Below, piece after piece: positions 54,325 to 63,208 of a stretch of 64,000 bases of DNA. The stretch comes from Sphingomonas sp. DG1-23 (GTDB taxonomy: Bacteria; Pseudomonadota; Alphaproteobacteria; Sphingomonadales; Sphingomonadaceae): assembly GCF_030730875.1 (NCBI RefSeq), contig NZ_JAVAMA010000006.1, forward strand, positions 124,001 through 188,000, given 5' to 3'. The notes below the pieces were generated by a model that saw only the letters and a list, made by a program, of their open reading frames with translations, was not told the DNA's origin and made no database searches. Both the position numbers and the translations under genes were made by a program. Within the stretch, counting starts at the first letter, position 1, and each line of letters opens with the position of its first letter.

Positions 54325-55437
54325 ATGACCGGGGGGCTGTTTCCGCCTGCGTCGTGTCCGCGGCTGATCGTCAAGATCGGATCGGCGCTGCTCGTCGACC
54401 CTGAAGGAGGCGTGCGCCGGGCGTGGCTGGAGGCGATCGCCGGCGATATCGCCGAACGGACGCGGGCCGGGCAGCAGGTCGCGGTCGTCTCTTCGGGCGC
54501 CATCGCATTGGGTGCGCGGCGACTGAGGCTCGCCAGGGGCGGCCGCGCCAGTCTCGAGGATGCGCAGGCGGCCGCCGCTACCGGGCAGATCGCGCTGTCG
54601 CAGGTCTGGGCGGAGACGCTCGGCGCCAACGGCCTTACCGCCGCCCAGATGCTGGTGACGCTCGACGATCTCGAGCACCGGCGGCGCTATCTGAACGCCG
54701 CTGCGACGCTCGACCGGCTGCTCGGGCTCGGCGTGGTGCCGGTGCTCAACGAGAATGACAGCGTCGCTACCGAAGAGATCCGCTTCGGCGACAATGACCG
54801 GCTGGCGGCAAGGGTGGCGCAGGCGGCGGCAGCGCAGGGCGTCATCCTGCTATCCGACGTGGATGGGCTGTACGACCGCAACCCGGCGCTGCCGGGCGCG
54901 CAGCACATCGCGCGGGTCGAACGGATCGATGCCGCGGTGGAGGCGATGGCCGACAAGGGATCGGCGTCGGGCATGGGATCGGGCGGAATGGTCTCGAAGA
55001 TCGCGGCGGCGCGTATCGCCAACGCCGCGGGCGCACATCTCGCGATCGCTTCGGGACGAGTCGAACGGCCGCTGTCTGCTGACGCCCGGCATACCTTGTT
55101 CGTCGCCGAGAAGGCGGCACCGGCGCGCAAGGCGTGGCTGGCGGGCGGGCTGACTGCGCGCGGTACGATCCATGTCGATGCGGGTGCGGCGACGGCGCTG
55201 GCGAGCGGAAAGAGCCTGCTTGCCGCCGGGGCGACGCGGGTCGAGGGCGATTTCGCGCGCGGCGATCTGGTGGTGATCGCCGGTCCCCAAGGCAAGCTGC
55301 TTGCGCGCGGATTGGCCGAGTATCCGGTCGAGGACGCAGCGCGGCTGGTCGGGCGACGCAATGACGAGCATGCCGAGATTCTCGGCTATGCGCCGCGTTC
55401 GGCGCTGGTGCACCGCAGTCATATGGCGCTGCTGTGA
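54325..55437 (+). CDS. proB: Glutamate 5-kinase
   Basis: A 370-residue enzyme for the first step of proline synthesis. An amino-acid-kinase domain (LIVKIGSALLV, VSSGAIALGARRL, PVLNENDSVATEEIRFGDND) is followed by a C-terminal PUA domain from about residue 275. The proA partner is not adjacent. It overlaps the next gene by 4 nt. Confidence 0.94.
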   Translation: MTGGLFPPASCPRLIVKIGSALLVDPEGGVRRAWLEAIAGDIAERTRAGQQVAVVSSGAIALGARRLRLARGGRASLEDAQAAAATGQIALSQVWAETLGANGLTAAQMLVTLDDLEHRRRYLNAAATLDRLLGLGVVPVLNENDSVATEEIRFGDNDRLAARVAQAAAAQGVILLSDVDGLYDRNPALPGAQHIARVERIDAAVEAMADKGSASGMGSGGMVSKIAAARIANAAGAHLAIASGRVERPLSADARHTLFVAEKAAPARKAWLAGGLTARGTIHVDAGAATALASGKSLLAAGATRVEGDFARGDLVVIAGPQGKLLARGLAEYPVEDAARLVGRRNDEHAEILGYAPRSALVHRSHMALL

Positions 55438-56339
55438 GCATCCTCGCCATCACCGGCGGCACCGGTTTCGTCGGATCGCGATTGATCGCGCTCGCCGCCG
55501 CAGCGGGCCATGCGGTGCGCGCGCTCACCCGGCGCGAGCAGGCGGCGCGCGCGCAAATCCACTGGGTCGCGGGTGACCTCGGCAACACTGCTGCGCTGGC
55601 GCGGCTCTGCGAGGGCGCCGACGCGGTGATCCACGTCGCGGGGGTGGTCAACGCGCCCGATCGCGACGGCTTTGCGGCCGGCAACATCCATGGCACGCAG
55701 AACATGCTAGCGGCCGCCGAGGGGGCGGGGGTGCAGCGCTTCGTCCATGTCTCGTCGCTCGCCGCACGCGAGCCCGGCATGTCCGATTATGGCTGGTCCA
55801 AGGCCGAAGCCGAGCGAGCGGTCGAGAATTCCCTGCTCGACACGGTCGTCGTCCGGCCTCCGGCGATCTATGGCCCGGGCGACATGGAGATGCTCGAACT
55901 GTTCAAGCTGGCCAGGAAGGGCATCGCGTTGCTGCCGCCGGGTGGGCGGCTCTCGGTGGTCGAGGTCGGTGATCTCGGACGATTGCTGCTCGCTTTGGCC
56001 AGCGGCGGCAATGGCGGGCGCTCCTACGATTGCGACGACGGGCGCGAGCAGGGCTGGAGCCACAGGGAGTTCGCGCTGGCGATCGGCACTGCGACTGGCA
56101 AGCGCGTGGCGGCGATCGCTTTGCCCCGCCCGCTGATGATGGCGGGGGCGCATCTCGACCGATTGGTGCGCGGCGCCGGCGCCAAGCTGACGCCCGATCG
56201 GGTCGCCTATTTCTGTCACGAGGATTGGGTAATCGATGCCGCGCGACGCCCGCCCGCAGCGCTGTGGCGGCCGCAGGTCGAGACGCAAGCCGGGCTCGCC
56301 GCTACCGCCGCCTGGTATCGCGAGCAGGGGCTGCTCTAG
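55434..56339 (+). CDS. NAD-dependent epimerase/dehydratase (extended SDR)
   Basis: A 301-residue Rossmann protein. GGTGFVGS at residues 8-15 binds NAD(P), the catalytic Ser107/108 is in VHVSSLAA, and Tyr119-x-x-x-Lys123 lies in YGWSK. It may act on a nucleotide sugar or a lipid-linked substrate; atypical SDRs of this length also serve as complex I assembly factors. Substrate unknown. GTG 55434 overlaps the proB stop. Confidence 0.85.
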   Translation: MSILAITGGTGFVGSRLIALAAAAGHAVRALTRREQAARAQIHWVAGDLGNTAALARLCEGADAVIHVAGVVNAPDRDGFAAGNIHGTQNMLAAAEGAGVQRFVHVSSLAAREPGMSDYGWSKAEAERAVENSLLDTVVVRPPAIYGPGDMEMLELFKLARKGIALLPPGGRLSVVEVGDLGRLLLALASGGNGGRSYDCDDGREQGWSHREFALAIGTATGKRVAAIALPRPLMMAGAHLDRLVRGAGAKLTPDRVAYFCHEDWVIDAARRPPAALWRPQVETQAGLAATAAWYREQGLL

Positions 56340-56363
56340 CGCTTTCCATCCTACAATGGAGGG

Positions 56364-57914
56364 ATGTGGAACGCTCCGATCAAGCTCATCATCTGGGATC
56401 TCGACGAAACCTTGTGGCGGGGGACGCTCGCCGATGGCGACGCAGTCGCGCTCCACGCGCGTCGCGCCGAGATGGTACGGGCATTCAATGCGAAGGGCGT
56501 GATCTCGTCGATCTGCTCGAAGAACGATTTCGAGACTGCGCGCGCGACGCTCGTCGGGTTCGGCCTGTGGGACGAATTCGTCTTCCCGCACATCGCCTTC
56601 ACGCCCAAGCCTGCGGCGATTGCAGCGATCATCGAGGACATGCAGCTTCGCCCGGCCAATGTGCTGTTCGTCGACGACAATGCGTTGAATCTCGCCGAGG
56701 TCCGCCACAGCCTGCCCGAGGTCCAGACGCTCGATATCACCCGCGTCGATGCCGACGATCAGCTCGCCGGACTGCTCGCGCTCCAGACCGGCGCGCGCAG
56801 CCGGGTCGAAGAATATCGCATGCTCGAACGCAAGCAGCGCGACCGGGCGGCCGCGACCTCGCTTTCCAACGAGGATTTCCTGCGATCTTGCGGCATCCGC
56901 GCCTGCGCGCCGCAGATGATGGACAATCTCGACTTCGCCGACCGCATCGCGGAGCTGATCAATCGATCGAACCAGCTCAATTACACCGGCTCGCGGGTCG
57001 AGCCGGAGAGGCTCGAGCGCGACATCATCGATCTGGTCGGATTCGACAGCTGGTCGATCTTCGCCTGGGACAATTACGGCCGCTACGGGCTGGTCGGTTT
57101 CGTCATGGTCGATCGCGCTGTGGAACGCCTCGTGCATTTCACCTTCTCGTGCCGGGTGATGCACATGGGGATCGAGGAATATGCGCTCGCCAAGGTGCGT
57201 GCCTTATGGCCGGAGATCGACAGCAGCGCGTGGGATGGCCGGTTCAGCCGCACCGCGCCCGACTGGATCGAGGATGTCAGCTTCCACGACGCCGAGGTGC
57301 GCAGCCAGCTCCTTACCGAGCAGTTGCCGGCCGTGGCGGCCGATCCGGCGATCCGGATCATGTTCGATTGCCAATCGGGCGGGATCGCGCATTTCAGCCG
57401 CTTTCGCCCTCTCGTCGAGTTCGACAATGCGCCGCGGCTGTTCGCGCTGCGGATGATGACCGACGACAGCCATCTGGAACAGCATTTCCCGCCTCTGCTC
57501 GTCTACGGCGCGACGGTCGATTATCTCGACGTGCGCTGGCCGGCGAAATGGCATCTGATCGACATCGGTCTTTACGAGACCTGCGTCATCCGCACCTGCA
57601 TCTTCCTGATCGAGCGCGGCTTGCGCATGCTGGTGGTGCTGCCGCCCGAGGAAGCGCCGGACGACAAATGGCGCGTCGGGCTCAATCATACGCCCGAGCG
57701 CACCCGCCGGTTCAACGCATTATGGCGCAAGGCGGCGCGCGAGAATCCGGCGAATGTCTGGGTGCTCGATCTCGCGCATCTGATCGAACGCGACGACGAG
57801 ATGGCCGATGTCACGCATTATCACGCTGGCCTGCTCAACAAGATCGCCGGACAGATGGATTGCTGGGTGGAGCAGGTGGCGCTGGGTGTCGGAGCCGAGG
57901 CCGAGGCCGCTTAA
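56364..57914 (+). CDS. FkbH-like HAD-IIIC protein
   Basis: A 516-residue protein. The N-terminal HAD phosphatase domain has IIWDLDETLWRG (Asp12 nucleophile, Asp14), ICSKNDFETA and VLFVDDNALNL. The C-terminal region from about residue 270 contains LYETCVIRTCIFLIERGLR and VLDLAHLIERDDE, perhaps a SGNH-like fold. FkbH proteins load glyceryl units onto carrier proteins in polyketide pathways, but no carrier or synthase gene is nearby, so the role here is open; surface glycan or lipid modification is conceivable. Confidence 0.8.
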   Translation: MWNAPIKLIIWDLDETLWRGTLADGDAVALHARRAEMVRAFNAKGVISSICSKNDFETARATLVGFGLWDEFVFPHIAFTPKPAAIAAIIEDMQLRPANVLFVDDNALNLAEVRHSLPEVQTLDITRVDADDQLAGLLALQTGARSRVEEYRMLERKQRDRAAATSLSNEDFLRSCGIRACAPQMMDNLDFADRIAELINRSNQLNYTGSRVEPERLERDIIDLVGFDSWSIFAWDNYGRYGLVGFVMVDRAVERLVHFTFSCRVMHMGIEEYALAKVRALWPEIDSSAWDGRFSRTAPDWIEDVSFHDAEVRSQLLTEQLPAVAADPAIRIMFDCQSGGIAHFSRFRPLVEFDNAPRLFALRMMTDDSHLEQHFPPLLVYGATVDYLDVRWPAKWHLIDIGLYETCVIRTCIFLIERGLRMLVVLPPEEAPDDKWRVGLNHTPERTRRFNALWRKAARENPANVWVLDLAHLIERDDEMADVTHYHAGLLNKIAGQMDCWVEQVALGVGAEAEAA

Positions 57915-58261
57915 TAAGTGCCGTGGGCGTTCCGCGGATACCACCAGGCGAAGCGCGTCCCGAGATCGCTGGTGCTGAACACGATGTTGCCGCGGTTGCG
58001 CTCGAAGCCCATTGCCGGCTTGCCGTTGAGCTGGCCGGCCCACCAGCCGCTATTGGCGCGGCCGACGAAGGTCACGCGGATTCCGGGACCGGTGAAGGTC
58101 ATGCGGTGGCCGCCGCCCCGACTCGCCTGATCGGTGAAGACGCAGGTCCGCTCGGGACCGTCGTTGAGCGAGCAGCGCACGGTCTCGCGCGATGCGGTGC
58201 CTTGCGCGGCGGCGACGGCGGGGAGCAGCGTTGCTGCGCCGAGCAGGATCAGGATTCGCAT
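57911..58261 (-). CDS. Small exported protein of unknown function
   Basis: A 116-residue protein. ATG 58261 gives a signal peptide (RILILLGAATLLPAVAAA). The mature part has a likely disulphide pair (VRCSLNDGPERTCVF) and a beta-rich C-terminus ending YPRNAHGTY. Its stop overlaps the FkbH-like stop by 3 nt on the opposite strand. I know similar small periplasmic proteins in sphingomonads, but no function. Confidence 0.75.
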   Translation of the reverse strand: MRILILLGAATLLPAVAAAQGTASRETVRCSLNDGPERTCVFTDQASRGGGHRMTFTGPGIRVTFVGRANSGWWAGQLNGKPAMGFERNRGNIVFSTSDLGTRFAWWYPRNAHGTY

Positions 58262-58298
58262 GCTGGCCGAACGTCGGACGCGACGCCGCGTTCCCGGA

Positions 58299-59636
58299 TC
58301 AGCGCGCCATCGCGGCGGCGCGGTCGCCACGGCGGGCCGCTTCGCCGGCGGTATCCGCCGGCCGTTCGTAGAGCCGCGTGACGATCTCCGCGGCCGAGCG
58401 CGCGTCGGTGGCGCCGCGCAGCGCGCGGCCGGCGCCGGCTTCGCTGTGGGTCAACTCGTACTGGACGAAGCGGAGCTGCTCGGCGAACGACGAGCCGTGG
58501 ATGTCATGGCCGGCCCATGCGGCGAAGTCGCGCTGGCGGGGCCCTTCCCATTGCGCGAGGCCATAGCCCGGGCCGCCGCCGTGCTGGCGGACGCCGGCTT
58601 CCATGTTGCTCTCGGCATCGAGATTGGCGACGATGCCGATTGCCTGCGCGCGGCTCCAGCCCTGGCTCTCGAAATAGCGGATCGCCTGATCGATCCGCGC
58701 CTGCTGGCCGCCCTGACCGGTGGGGACCACCGCGCCACTGCTCTGGGTGCCCGTCGTCCCGGCACCGCCATTGCCGCCCGGCGCCCGCAGGATCACGCCG
58801 CCATGGCTCAGTGCCCAGCTGAGATTATTGTGCGAGATGCGTTGGCTGCCGTCCGCATTGACGTTGTTCGAGCCGATCATCTGGCCGGGCCCGGAGACGA
58901 TCTCGGTGTGCGAGACGCCACCGCCCTGGATGATCACCACGTCGCCGGGTCTGGCCTCGGCGGCAGAAACCGGAGTCCAGCCGCGGTTGCGCAATGTGGT
59001 GTTGAGCTGCGCGACTGAATCGGTGTGAAGGTTGCCCGGCAGCTTGCCGGCCTCGGTCAGCACCGCCGAGACGAAGTTCGCGCAGCAGACGTTCGACGGC
59101 ACGCCGGCGTTCATCGGCAACGCATCGTTGCGATTGACCTTGAGCGCGGAGGCGTTCTGGCCGAGATATTTCTCGGCGATTCGCGCGACGTCGCTCGATC
59201 CGCTGCCGGTGCCGCCGACCGGCGGTCCGCCCTCGACCCCGCCGCTGCCATTCGTGCCGCCGGTCCCGCCGGGAATCGTCAGCATCCGGTTGGGGAAGAT
59301 CAAATCGGGATTGGCGATGTTGTTGGCTTGCGCCAGCGCCTGCCATGTCGTGCCGAAGCGTTCGGCGATCGCGGAGAGCGTGTCGCCGGGTTGGATCCTG
59401 TACTCGCGGGACGCCTCGACCGCACCCGAGCCGGCGGGGATGTTCAGATGCTGGCCGGTCCGGATCAGATCGGGGTGCACGATCTGCGGATTGGCGCTGA
59501 TGAGCGCGCTCAGCGAGACGCCCTTATCGCGCGCGATTGCGCTCAGCGTGTCGCCCGTTTTGACGAAATAGCTGCCATCGCCGCTGCCGCCGGAGGAATT
59601 CGTCTGACTCTGCTGAACCGAGGAGACGCCCGTCAT
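58299..59636 (-). CDS. LysM-LysM-cysteine peptidase-phage-type lysozyme protein
   Basis: A 445-residue modular murein hydrolase. LysM1 is at about residues 22-67 (TGDTLSAIARDKGVSL) and LysM2 at 78-121 (PGDTLSAIAERFGTTW). After a Gly-rich linker comes a CHAP/NlpC-like cysteine domain with Cys184/185 (VCCANFVSAVL) and His243 (VSHTEIV). A phage-tail-lysozyme-like domain spans about 315-440 (GIVANLDAESNMEAG with Glu342, and GYGLAQWEGPRQRDF). The N-terminus (MTGVSSVQQSQTNSSGG) is Ser/Gln-rich with no Sec signal, like type III or other non-Sec substrates. Its place in the T3SS locus suggests wall remodelling for secretion, or an exported effector. Confidence 0.82.
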   Translation of the reverse strand: MTGVSSVQQSQTNSSGGSGDGSYFVKTGDTLSAIARDKGVSLSALISANPQIVHPDLIRTGQHLNIPAGSGAVEASREYRIQPGDTLSAIAERFGTTWQALAQANNIANPDLIFPNRMLTIPGGTGGTNGSGGVEGGPPVGGTGSGSSDVARIAEKYLGQNASALKVNRNDALPMNAGVPSNVCCANFVSAVLTEAGKLPGNLHTDSVAQLNTTLRNRGWTPVSAAEARPGDVVIIQGGGVSHTEIVSGPGQMIGSNNVNADGSQRISHNNLSWALSHGGVILRAPGGNGGAGTTGTQSSGAVVPTGQGGQQARIDQAIRYFESQGWSRAQAIGIVANLDAESNMEAGVRQHGGGPGYGLAQWEGPRQRDFAAWAGHDIHGSSFAEQLRFVQYELTHSEAGAGRALRGATDARSAAEIVTRLYERPADTAGEAARRGDRAAAMAR

Positions 59637-59712
59637 GGCTCTTACTCCGCCAAAACCGATTGTGCCGCAGCCTGATAGCCAGGCGCGGCAGTCGGGTCGC
59701 TAATCGGAACGC

Positions 59713-60561
59713 TTAGAGCGGAGGATCGAGTGCGATCCGATAGCGCATCTCGGCCGAGAAGCTGCGCGCGACGGCCTTGAGATTGGCGTCGGTATCGGGA
59801 TCGCGCTGGATCGATTCGAGCGCCGCGAAAGCGGCAGCGCGGTGACGCTGGCTGCGGAACAACGGGGTCGCCAGCTCGGGCACGCGGCGCTCGCCGATCG
59901 GCCAGCTCGCCATGCAAGCGAGATCGGTGACCGCCCGCCGCATCTCGCTCTGTCCGATCTCGACTTTCTTGAGCGTGCCGGTGCGACGATATGCCTTGGG
60001 CCACTCGCGCTCGAACGCGTCGAGCGCATTGGTCTGCGCGGCAGGATCGACGGCGCTCGCGGCGCGGCAGGCCGAGGTCGCGACGGCGGGCGCAGATGCG
60101 ATCGTGCCCGCGCCCTGAGTGATCGTAGCGGTGCGCGGAAGCATGCGGCCATTGGCGTAATGGTATTGGACCAGCGGGCCGCCATTCACCGCCGGCATCG
60201 CGACGGTGAAGACACCGCGCCGCAACTGGGGCCGCGCGGCGGCGCTGCACGTGCCAAAGCTTTGGGTGACCTGCGGCTCCTGGCCGGCGCGTGTGACGAT
60301 CACGGCATAGCGCGCCTGGCATTCGGATCCGCCGTTGCCGCGGATCAGATGCAGGCGTGCGCCGGGCACCGCATAGCTGCCGACCACCGCAAGCCGATCG
60401 ACCAGTTCGGCGCCGAATGGGCGCGAGATCACGGTCTTGCCGAGCTTGATTGCCTGCTCGCTGCCCGCGGAGATCACCACCGCCTTCTGGTCGGCGGCGA
60501 AAGCCGCTCCACCCGCCGACAACAACAAGGAAGCGGCGAGCAGCATCAACGGCCTGGGCAT
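59713..60561 (-). CDS. Exported protein of unknown function
   Basis: A 282-residue protein with a Sec signal (RPLMLLAASLLLSAGGAAFA cleaved near residue 22). The mature part has Cys residues spread in two regions (GGSECQARYAV, SFGTCSA, TSACRAA, DLACMAS), possibly two disulphides. No domain recognised. It lies between the LysM lysozyme gene and small T3SS-region genes on the same strand. Confidence 0.7.
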   Translation of the reverse strand: MPRPLMLLAASLLLSAGGAAFAADQKAVVISAGSEQAIKLGKTVISRPFGAELVDRLAVVGSYAVPGARLHLIRGNGGSECQARYAVIVTRAGQEPQVTQSFGTCSAAARPQLRRGVFTVAMPAVNGGPLVQYHYANGRMLPRTATITQGAGTIASAPAVATSACRAASAVDPAAQTNALDAFEREWPKAYRRTGTLKKVEIGQSEMRRAVTDLACMASWPIGERRVPELATPLFRSQRHRAAAFAALESIQRDPDTDANLKAVARSFSAEMRYRIALDPPL

Positions 60562-60623
60562 CGAGAACCTCTCAATAGCGGGAGTATAGCGCTAGCACGC
60601 ACGAAACCGCGCGGGGTTCCGCT

Positions 60624-61136
60624 TCAGCTGCGATTTTGGGCGGAGAGGTCGGCGGTCGCGGCTTCGAAACGCGCGATGACGCCGTCGAGACCGGCGGGTG
60701 CATCGGCGCGCGAGGCGCCGTCGAGCGCGGCGCGGACCCCGCCCACCTGCTGGTCGCCGCTCGCGCCCGACAGGCCGGCGATCTGGATCACGGCTTGCCG
60801 GGTGAAATCATCGAGCGCGCGGCGCAGTTCGCCCTCCTGGGCGGGGCTGCCGCCGAAGCGCGACGAGAGTTCGCTGGTCAATGCGCCGAGGCCATAGACG
60901 TCGCCACGCCGGGCGAGTTCGCCCATGTCAGGAGCGAAGCCGCTGCCATTGCCGGCGGTCTGGCTCCATGCCTGCGCGCCGCCGCCATTGCCGCCGCTGG
61001 CGGCGTCCACCCAGGCGAGGACGCGGTGACCGATCTCGCCCATCGTCTCGATCGCCGCGCCGCGCGCATCGTTCGACGCGCCGAGGCCGGTGGGAGAGAG
61101 GGGCGAGAGCCCCGAGATGCGGTCGATGCTGGTCAT
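60624..61136 (-). CDS. Unknown 170-aa protein in the T3SS region
   Basis: A 170-residue protein with no signal peptide or membrane helix. The N-terminus (MTSIDRISGLSPLSPTGLG) is rich in Ser/Pro/Gly and low in charge, as in many type III secreted proteins. The rest is Gly/Ala-rich with a short helical region (ELARRGDVYGLGALTSEL and EGELRRALDDFTRQAV). It could be a secreted needle accessory, chaperone or effector; nothing decides between these. Confidence 0.65.
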   Translation of the reverse strand: MTSIDRISGLSPLSPTGLGASNDARGAAIETMGEIGHRVLAWVDAASGGNGGGAQAWSQTAGNGSGFAPDMGELARRGDVYGLGALTSELSSRFGGSPAQEGELRRALDDFTRQAVIQIAGLSGASGDQQVGGVRAALDGASRADAPAGLDGVIARFEAATADLSAQNRS

Positions 61137-61168
61137 GATCCTGTTTCCGTGAGCTGCGAACTGACTGT

Positions 61169-61390
61169 TCAGCGCTTGATGTCAGAGAAGCGATCGAGCG
61201 GCGACGGCGTGTCGAGCAATTGCTCGAGGGGGCCGTCCTGCAACAGCTGCGCAGGCCTGCCCGCGTCGCGAATGATGTCCCCGGTCAGCTCCTGCGTGGC
61301 TCCGGCTTCATCATTCTTCTGCTGGCGCGGCGAGACAAGCGTCGCGCCGATGTTCAGGTTTCCAAGCTTTGCGCCGATCTCGATCGACAT
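61169..61390 (-). CDS. Unknown 73-aa protein in the T3SS region
   Basis: A 73-residue hydrophilic protein. The start is taken as ATG 61390, preceded by GGAGG-like sequence (CGGAGGTAGTC on the - strand); the frame is open a little further. It begins MSIEIGAKLGNLNIGATLVS and is acidic thereafter (EQLLDTPSPLDRF). No Sec signal or membrane segment. Function unknown; its size fits a T3SS chaperone or substrate. Confidence 0.6.
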   Translation of the reverse strand: MSIEIGAKLGNLNIGATLVSPRQQKNDEAGATQELTGDIIRDAGRPAQLLQDGPLEQLLDTPSPLDRFSDIKR

Positions 61391-61451
61391 GACTACCTCC
61401 GTTCGCAGCCTATTTGGGGGAGCGGGCGGGCACATGCCATAATCGCTATGA

Positions 61452-62372
61452 CTAGCCGTGGCGGTCAGCGCCGGACTTGCGGCCGCGAGCCAGCCAGATG
61501 CCGCCGATCAGCCCCGCAGCCGCTGCCGCTGCTGCGGCATAGACGACGGTAGTGTCGCTGCCTTCCTCGCGCGCTGCGGCGACTTGAGCATTGCCTTCCG
61601 GACCCGCGGCGGCCTGCTGGTCCGCCTCGTTCTCTGCGGCGCCGACGCTCCCGCCGACAAAGCCATCATCGGTGAGATCCATCCCGTCGAGATTCAGGCC
61701 GGAGGCGCGCGCGCCCTGGCGAACAGCGCTCGCGATCTTCCGCAACAGCGCCCGATCGTTCTTCGCATGTTCGAGATAGGCGCCGATCAGCGCGGTTTGA
61801 ATGAGGTTGGCCTCGGCCATCTCCTGCTTCACTGCATCGCTGGCATTCGCCATTTCCGGTAGAGAGGCCATCGCGCGCGCCGCCTGAGCGCGAACCGCGG
61901 CGATCTGCCGCGCGGGCGGCGTATCGGTGCGCTGGCGCGAGGCGAGCCAGGCGTTGAGCCACCACGCGGCATAGGCATCGGCGACATTGTCGGTCCGCAT
62001 GCCATAAGCGGAAAGCGCCCGTCCCATCTTCGCGATCACGTCGGAAGAGGCGAGTTCCTTCTCGAGCAGCGCGGCGCCTTCGGGATCCTTCTTGCGCGTC
62101 TTCGCGACGAACTGGGCGAAATTGGCGCGGCGGCGCTCGATCGAGGGCTTGTAGGTCAGCCGCGCGGTCGGGGCCGGGGCGACGCGGACGCGGCCGCTGC
62201 CACGGCGGTTGACCGACACCGATTCCTGTGCCGCCTCGTCCATCGCGGTCCCATGCGCGATGCCCGACATCAGGCCACCCCAATCGACTCCGTCTTGTGC
62301 GGCTGCCGGTGCCGCCAGAGCGAGCGCCGAGGCGAGGACGAAGGTGCGGGCGAGGGGACCGGGGCGATGCAT
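61452..62372 (-). CDS. DUF6683-like exported protein with C-terminal membrane anchor
   Basis: A 306-residue protein. A Sec signal (TFVLASALALAAPAAAQ) is followed by a helical domain with RRANFAQFVAKTRKKDPEGA and MRTDNVADAYAAWWLNAWLA, which I associate with the DUF6683 family, often found near type III secretion genes. The C-terminus has a Gly/Ala transmembrane helix (about residues 277-297) and a short basic tail. It likely sits in the inner membrane facing the periplasm. Confidence 0.72.
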   Translation of the reverse strand: MHRPGPLARTFVLASALALAAPAAAQDGVDWGGLMSGIAHGTAMDEAAQESVSVNRRGSGRVRVAPAPTARLTYKPSIERRRANFAQFVAKTRKKDPEGAALLEKELASSDVIAKMGRALSAYGMRTDNVADAYAAWWLNAWLASRQRTDTPPARQIAAVRAQAARAMASLPEMANASDAVKQEMAEANLIQTALIGAYLEHAKNDRALLRKIASAVRQGARASGLNLDGMDLTDDGFVGGSVGAAENEADQQAAAGPEGNAQVAAAREEGSDTTVVYAAAAAAAAGLIGGIWLARGRKSGADRHG

Positions 62373-62410
62373 GAGCGGCTCCTGAAGTTACGCGTGCGGG
62401 AAAAGGGTAA

Positions 62411-62438
62411 CGCCCCGGGATCTTGCGATCCCGAGGCG
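62411..62438 (-). terminator. Terminator between the 201-aa and DUF6683-like genes
   Basis: A 12-bp stem with one mismatch (62411-62422 with 62427-62438) around a 4-nt loop. On the - strand it is followed by TTACCCTTTT, a short T-rich tract. Confidence 0.6.
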
Positions 62439-62460
62439 CATTTTCGCCAGAGGCGGGGGG

Positions 62461-63066
62461 TTACTGCTTGCGGGCACCTTGTCCGAGCGCCTCGCCGAGG
62501 GTCTTGATGACGGTGTTCGAAGCCGAGAAGAACTGGTTGAACTCCTGCGACTTCGCGCTGAACTTGAGATTTTCCGACGCCTTGTTCTCGCCCTCGCCGA
62601 GATTTTTGGACATCTTGTCCATCTCGTTGGCGAGCTTGTCGGCGGTCTTGCCCAGTGCTTCGGCGATCGCCATCAGCCAGCTGCGGCCGCCACCGGCCTT
62701 GGCTTCCTTGGCTTCCTTGCTCTCCGAGGCGCGGGTCGCGATGTCGGCGATCTCGTCGTTGATGTTGCGCTCGGCATCGGCGCGCTCGAACGGCGACGCG
62801 CCGGTGCGGTCGGCGATCTCGGAGACGACCTCGCCGATATTGCGAGTCGCGCCGCGGGTGTCACCCATCGAGGCGCAGAAGGCGCCCTGAGCGAGATCGA
62901 TAGTCGACTGCGGCAGGCCGAGCTTGTCGCCGATCTGCTGAATGATCTGCTGGCCGACCGCCGACATCAGCGTGCGCGCCGCCATCGCGGCCCAGCCGCC
63001 GGGGCCCATTGCCAACATCGCCAGGTTGGTCGGGTTCACTACGCTGCTCAAAATGCCACCAAACAT
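62461..63066 (-). CDS. Unknown 201-aa helical protein, candidate T3SS substrate
   Basis: Starts at ATG 63066 behind AGGAG on the - strand (about 63074-63078). The N-terminal 60 residues are moderately hydrophobic and Met/Ala/Gly-rich (NPTNLAMLAMGPGGWAAMAA), then comes IDLAQGAFCASMGDTRG. The middle and C-terminal parts are long amphipathic helices (EALGKTADKLANEMDKMSKN; FNQFFSASNTVIKTLGEALG). No Sec signal. A hydrophobic stretch plus coiled coils would suit a translocator, needle-associated or harpin-like protein, but no family is recognised. Confidence 0.7.
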   Translation of the reverse strand: MFGGILSSVVNPTNLAMLAMGPGGWAAMAARTLMSAVGQQIIQQIGDKLGLPQSTIDLAQGAFCASMGDTRGATRNIGEVVSEIADRTGASPFERADAERNINDEIADIATRASESKEAKEAKAGGGRSWLMAIAEALGKTADKLANEMDKMSKNLGEGENKASENLKFSAKSQEFNQFFSASNTVIKTLGEALGQGARKQ

Positions 63067-63176
63067 CGCCTTACTCCTACACGAGGGCGGCGCCGCCGCC
63101 GGATGGTTCAGGTGCCGATGCGCCTGATCGACCATCACCTTTCAGCATTTTTCCTCGGGCCTTGCTCTCCGCGAAA

Positions 63177-63207
63177 CGATTAGGGACGGCTAGTCGATCC
63201 GATTAGG
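63177..63207. promoter_or_regulatory. Direct repeat CGATTAGG, possible operator
   Basis: CGATTAGG occurs at 63177-63184 and 63200-63207, 23 bp apart (about two helical turns), between the LuxR-type gene and the start of the 201-aa protein gene. It could be a regulator site for the downstream transcript; no experimental support is visible. Confidence 0.3.
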
Positions 63208-63208
63208 A

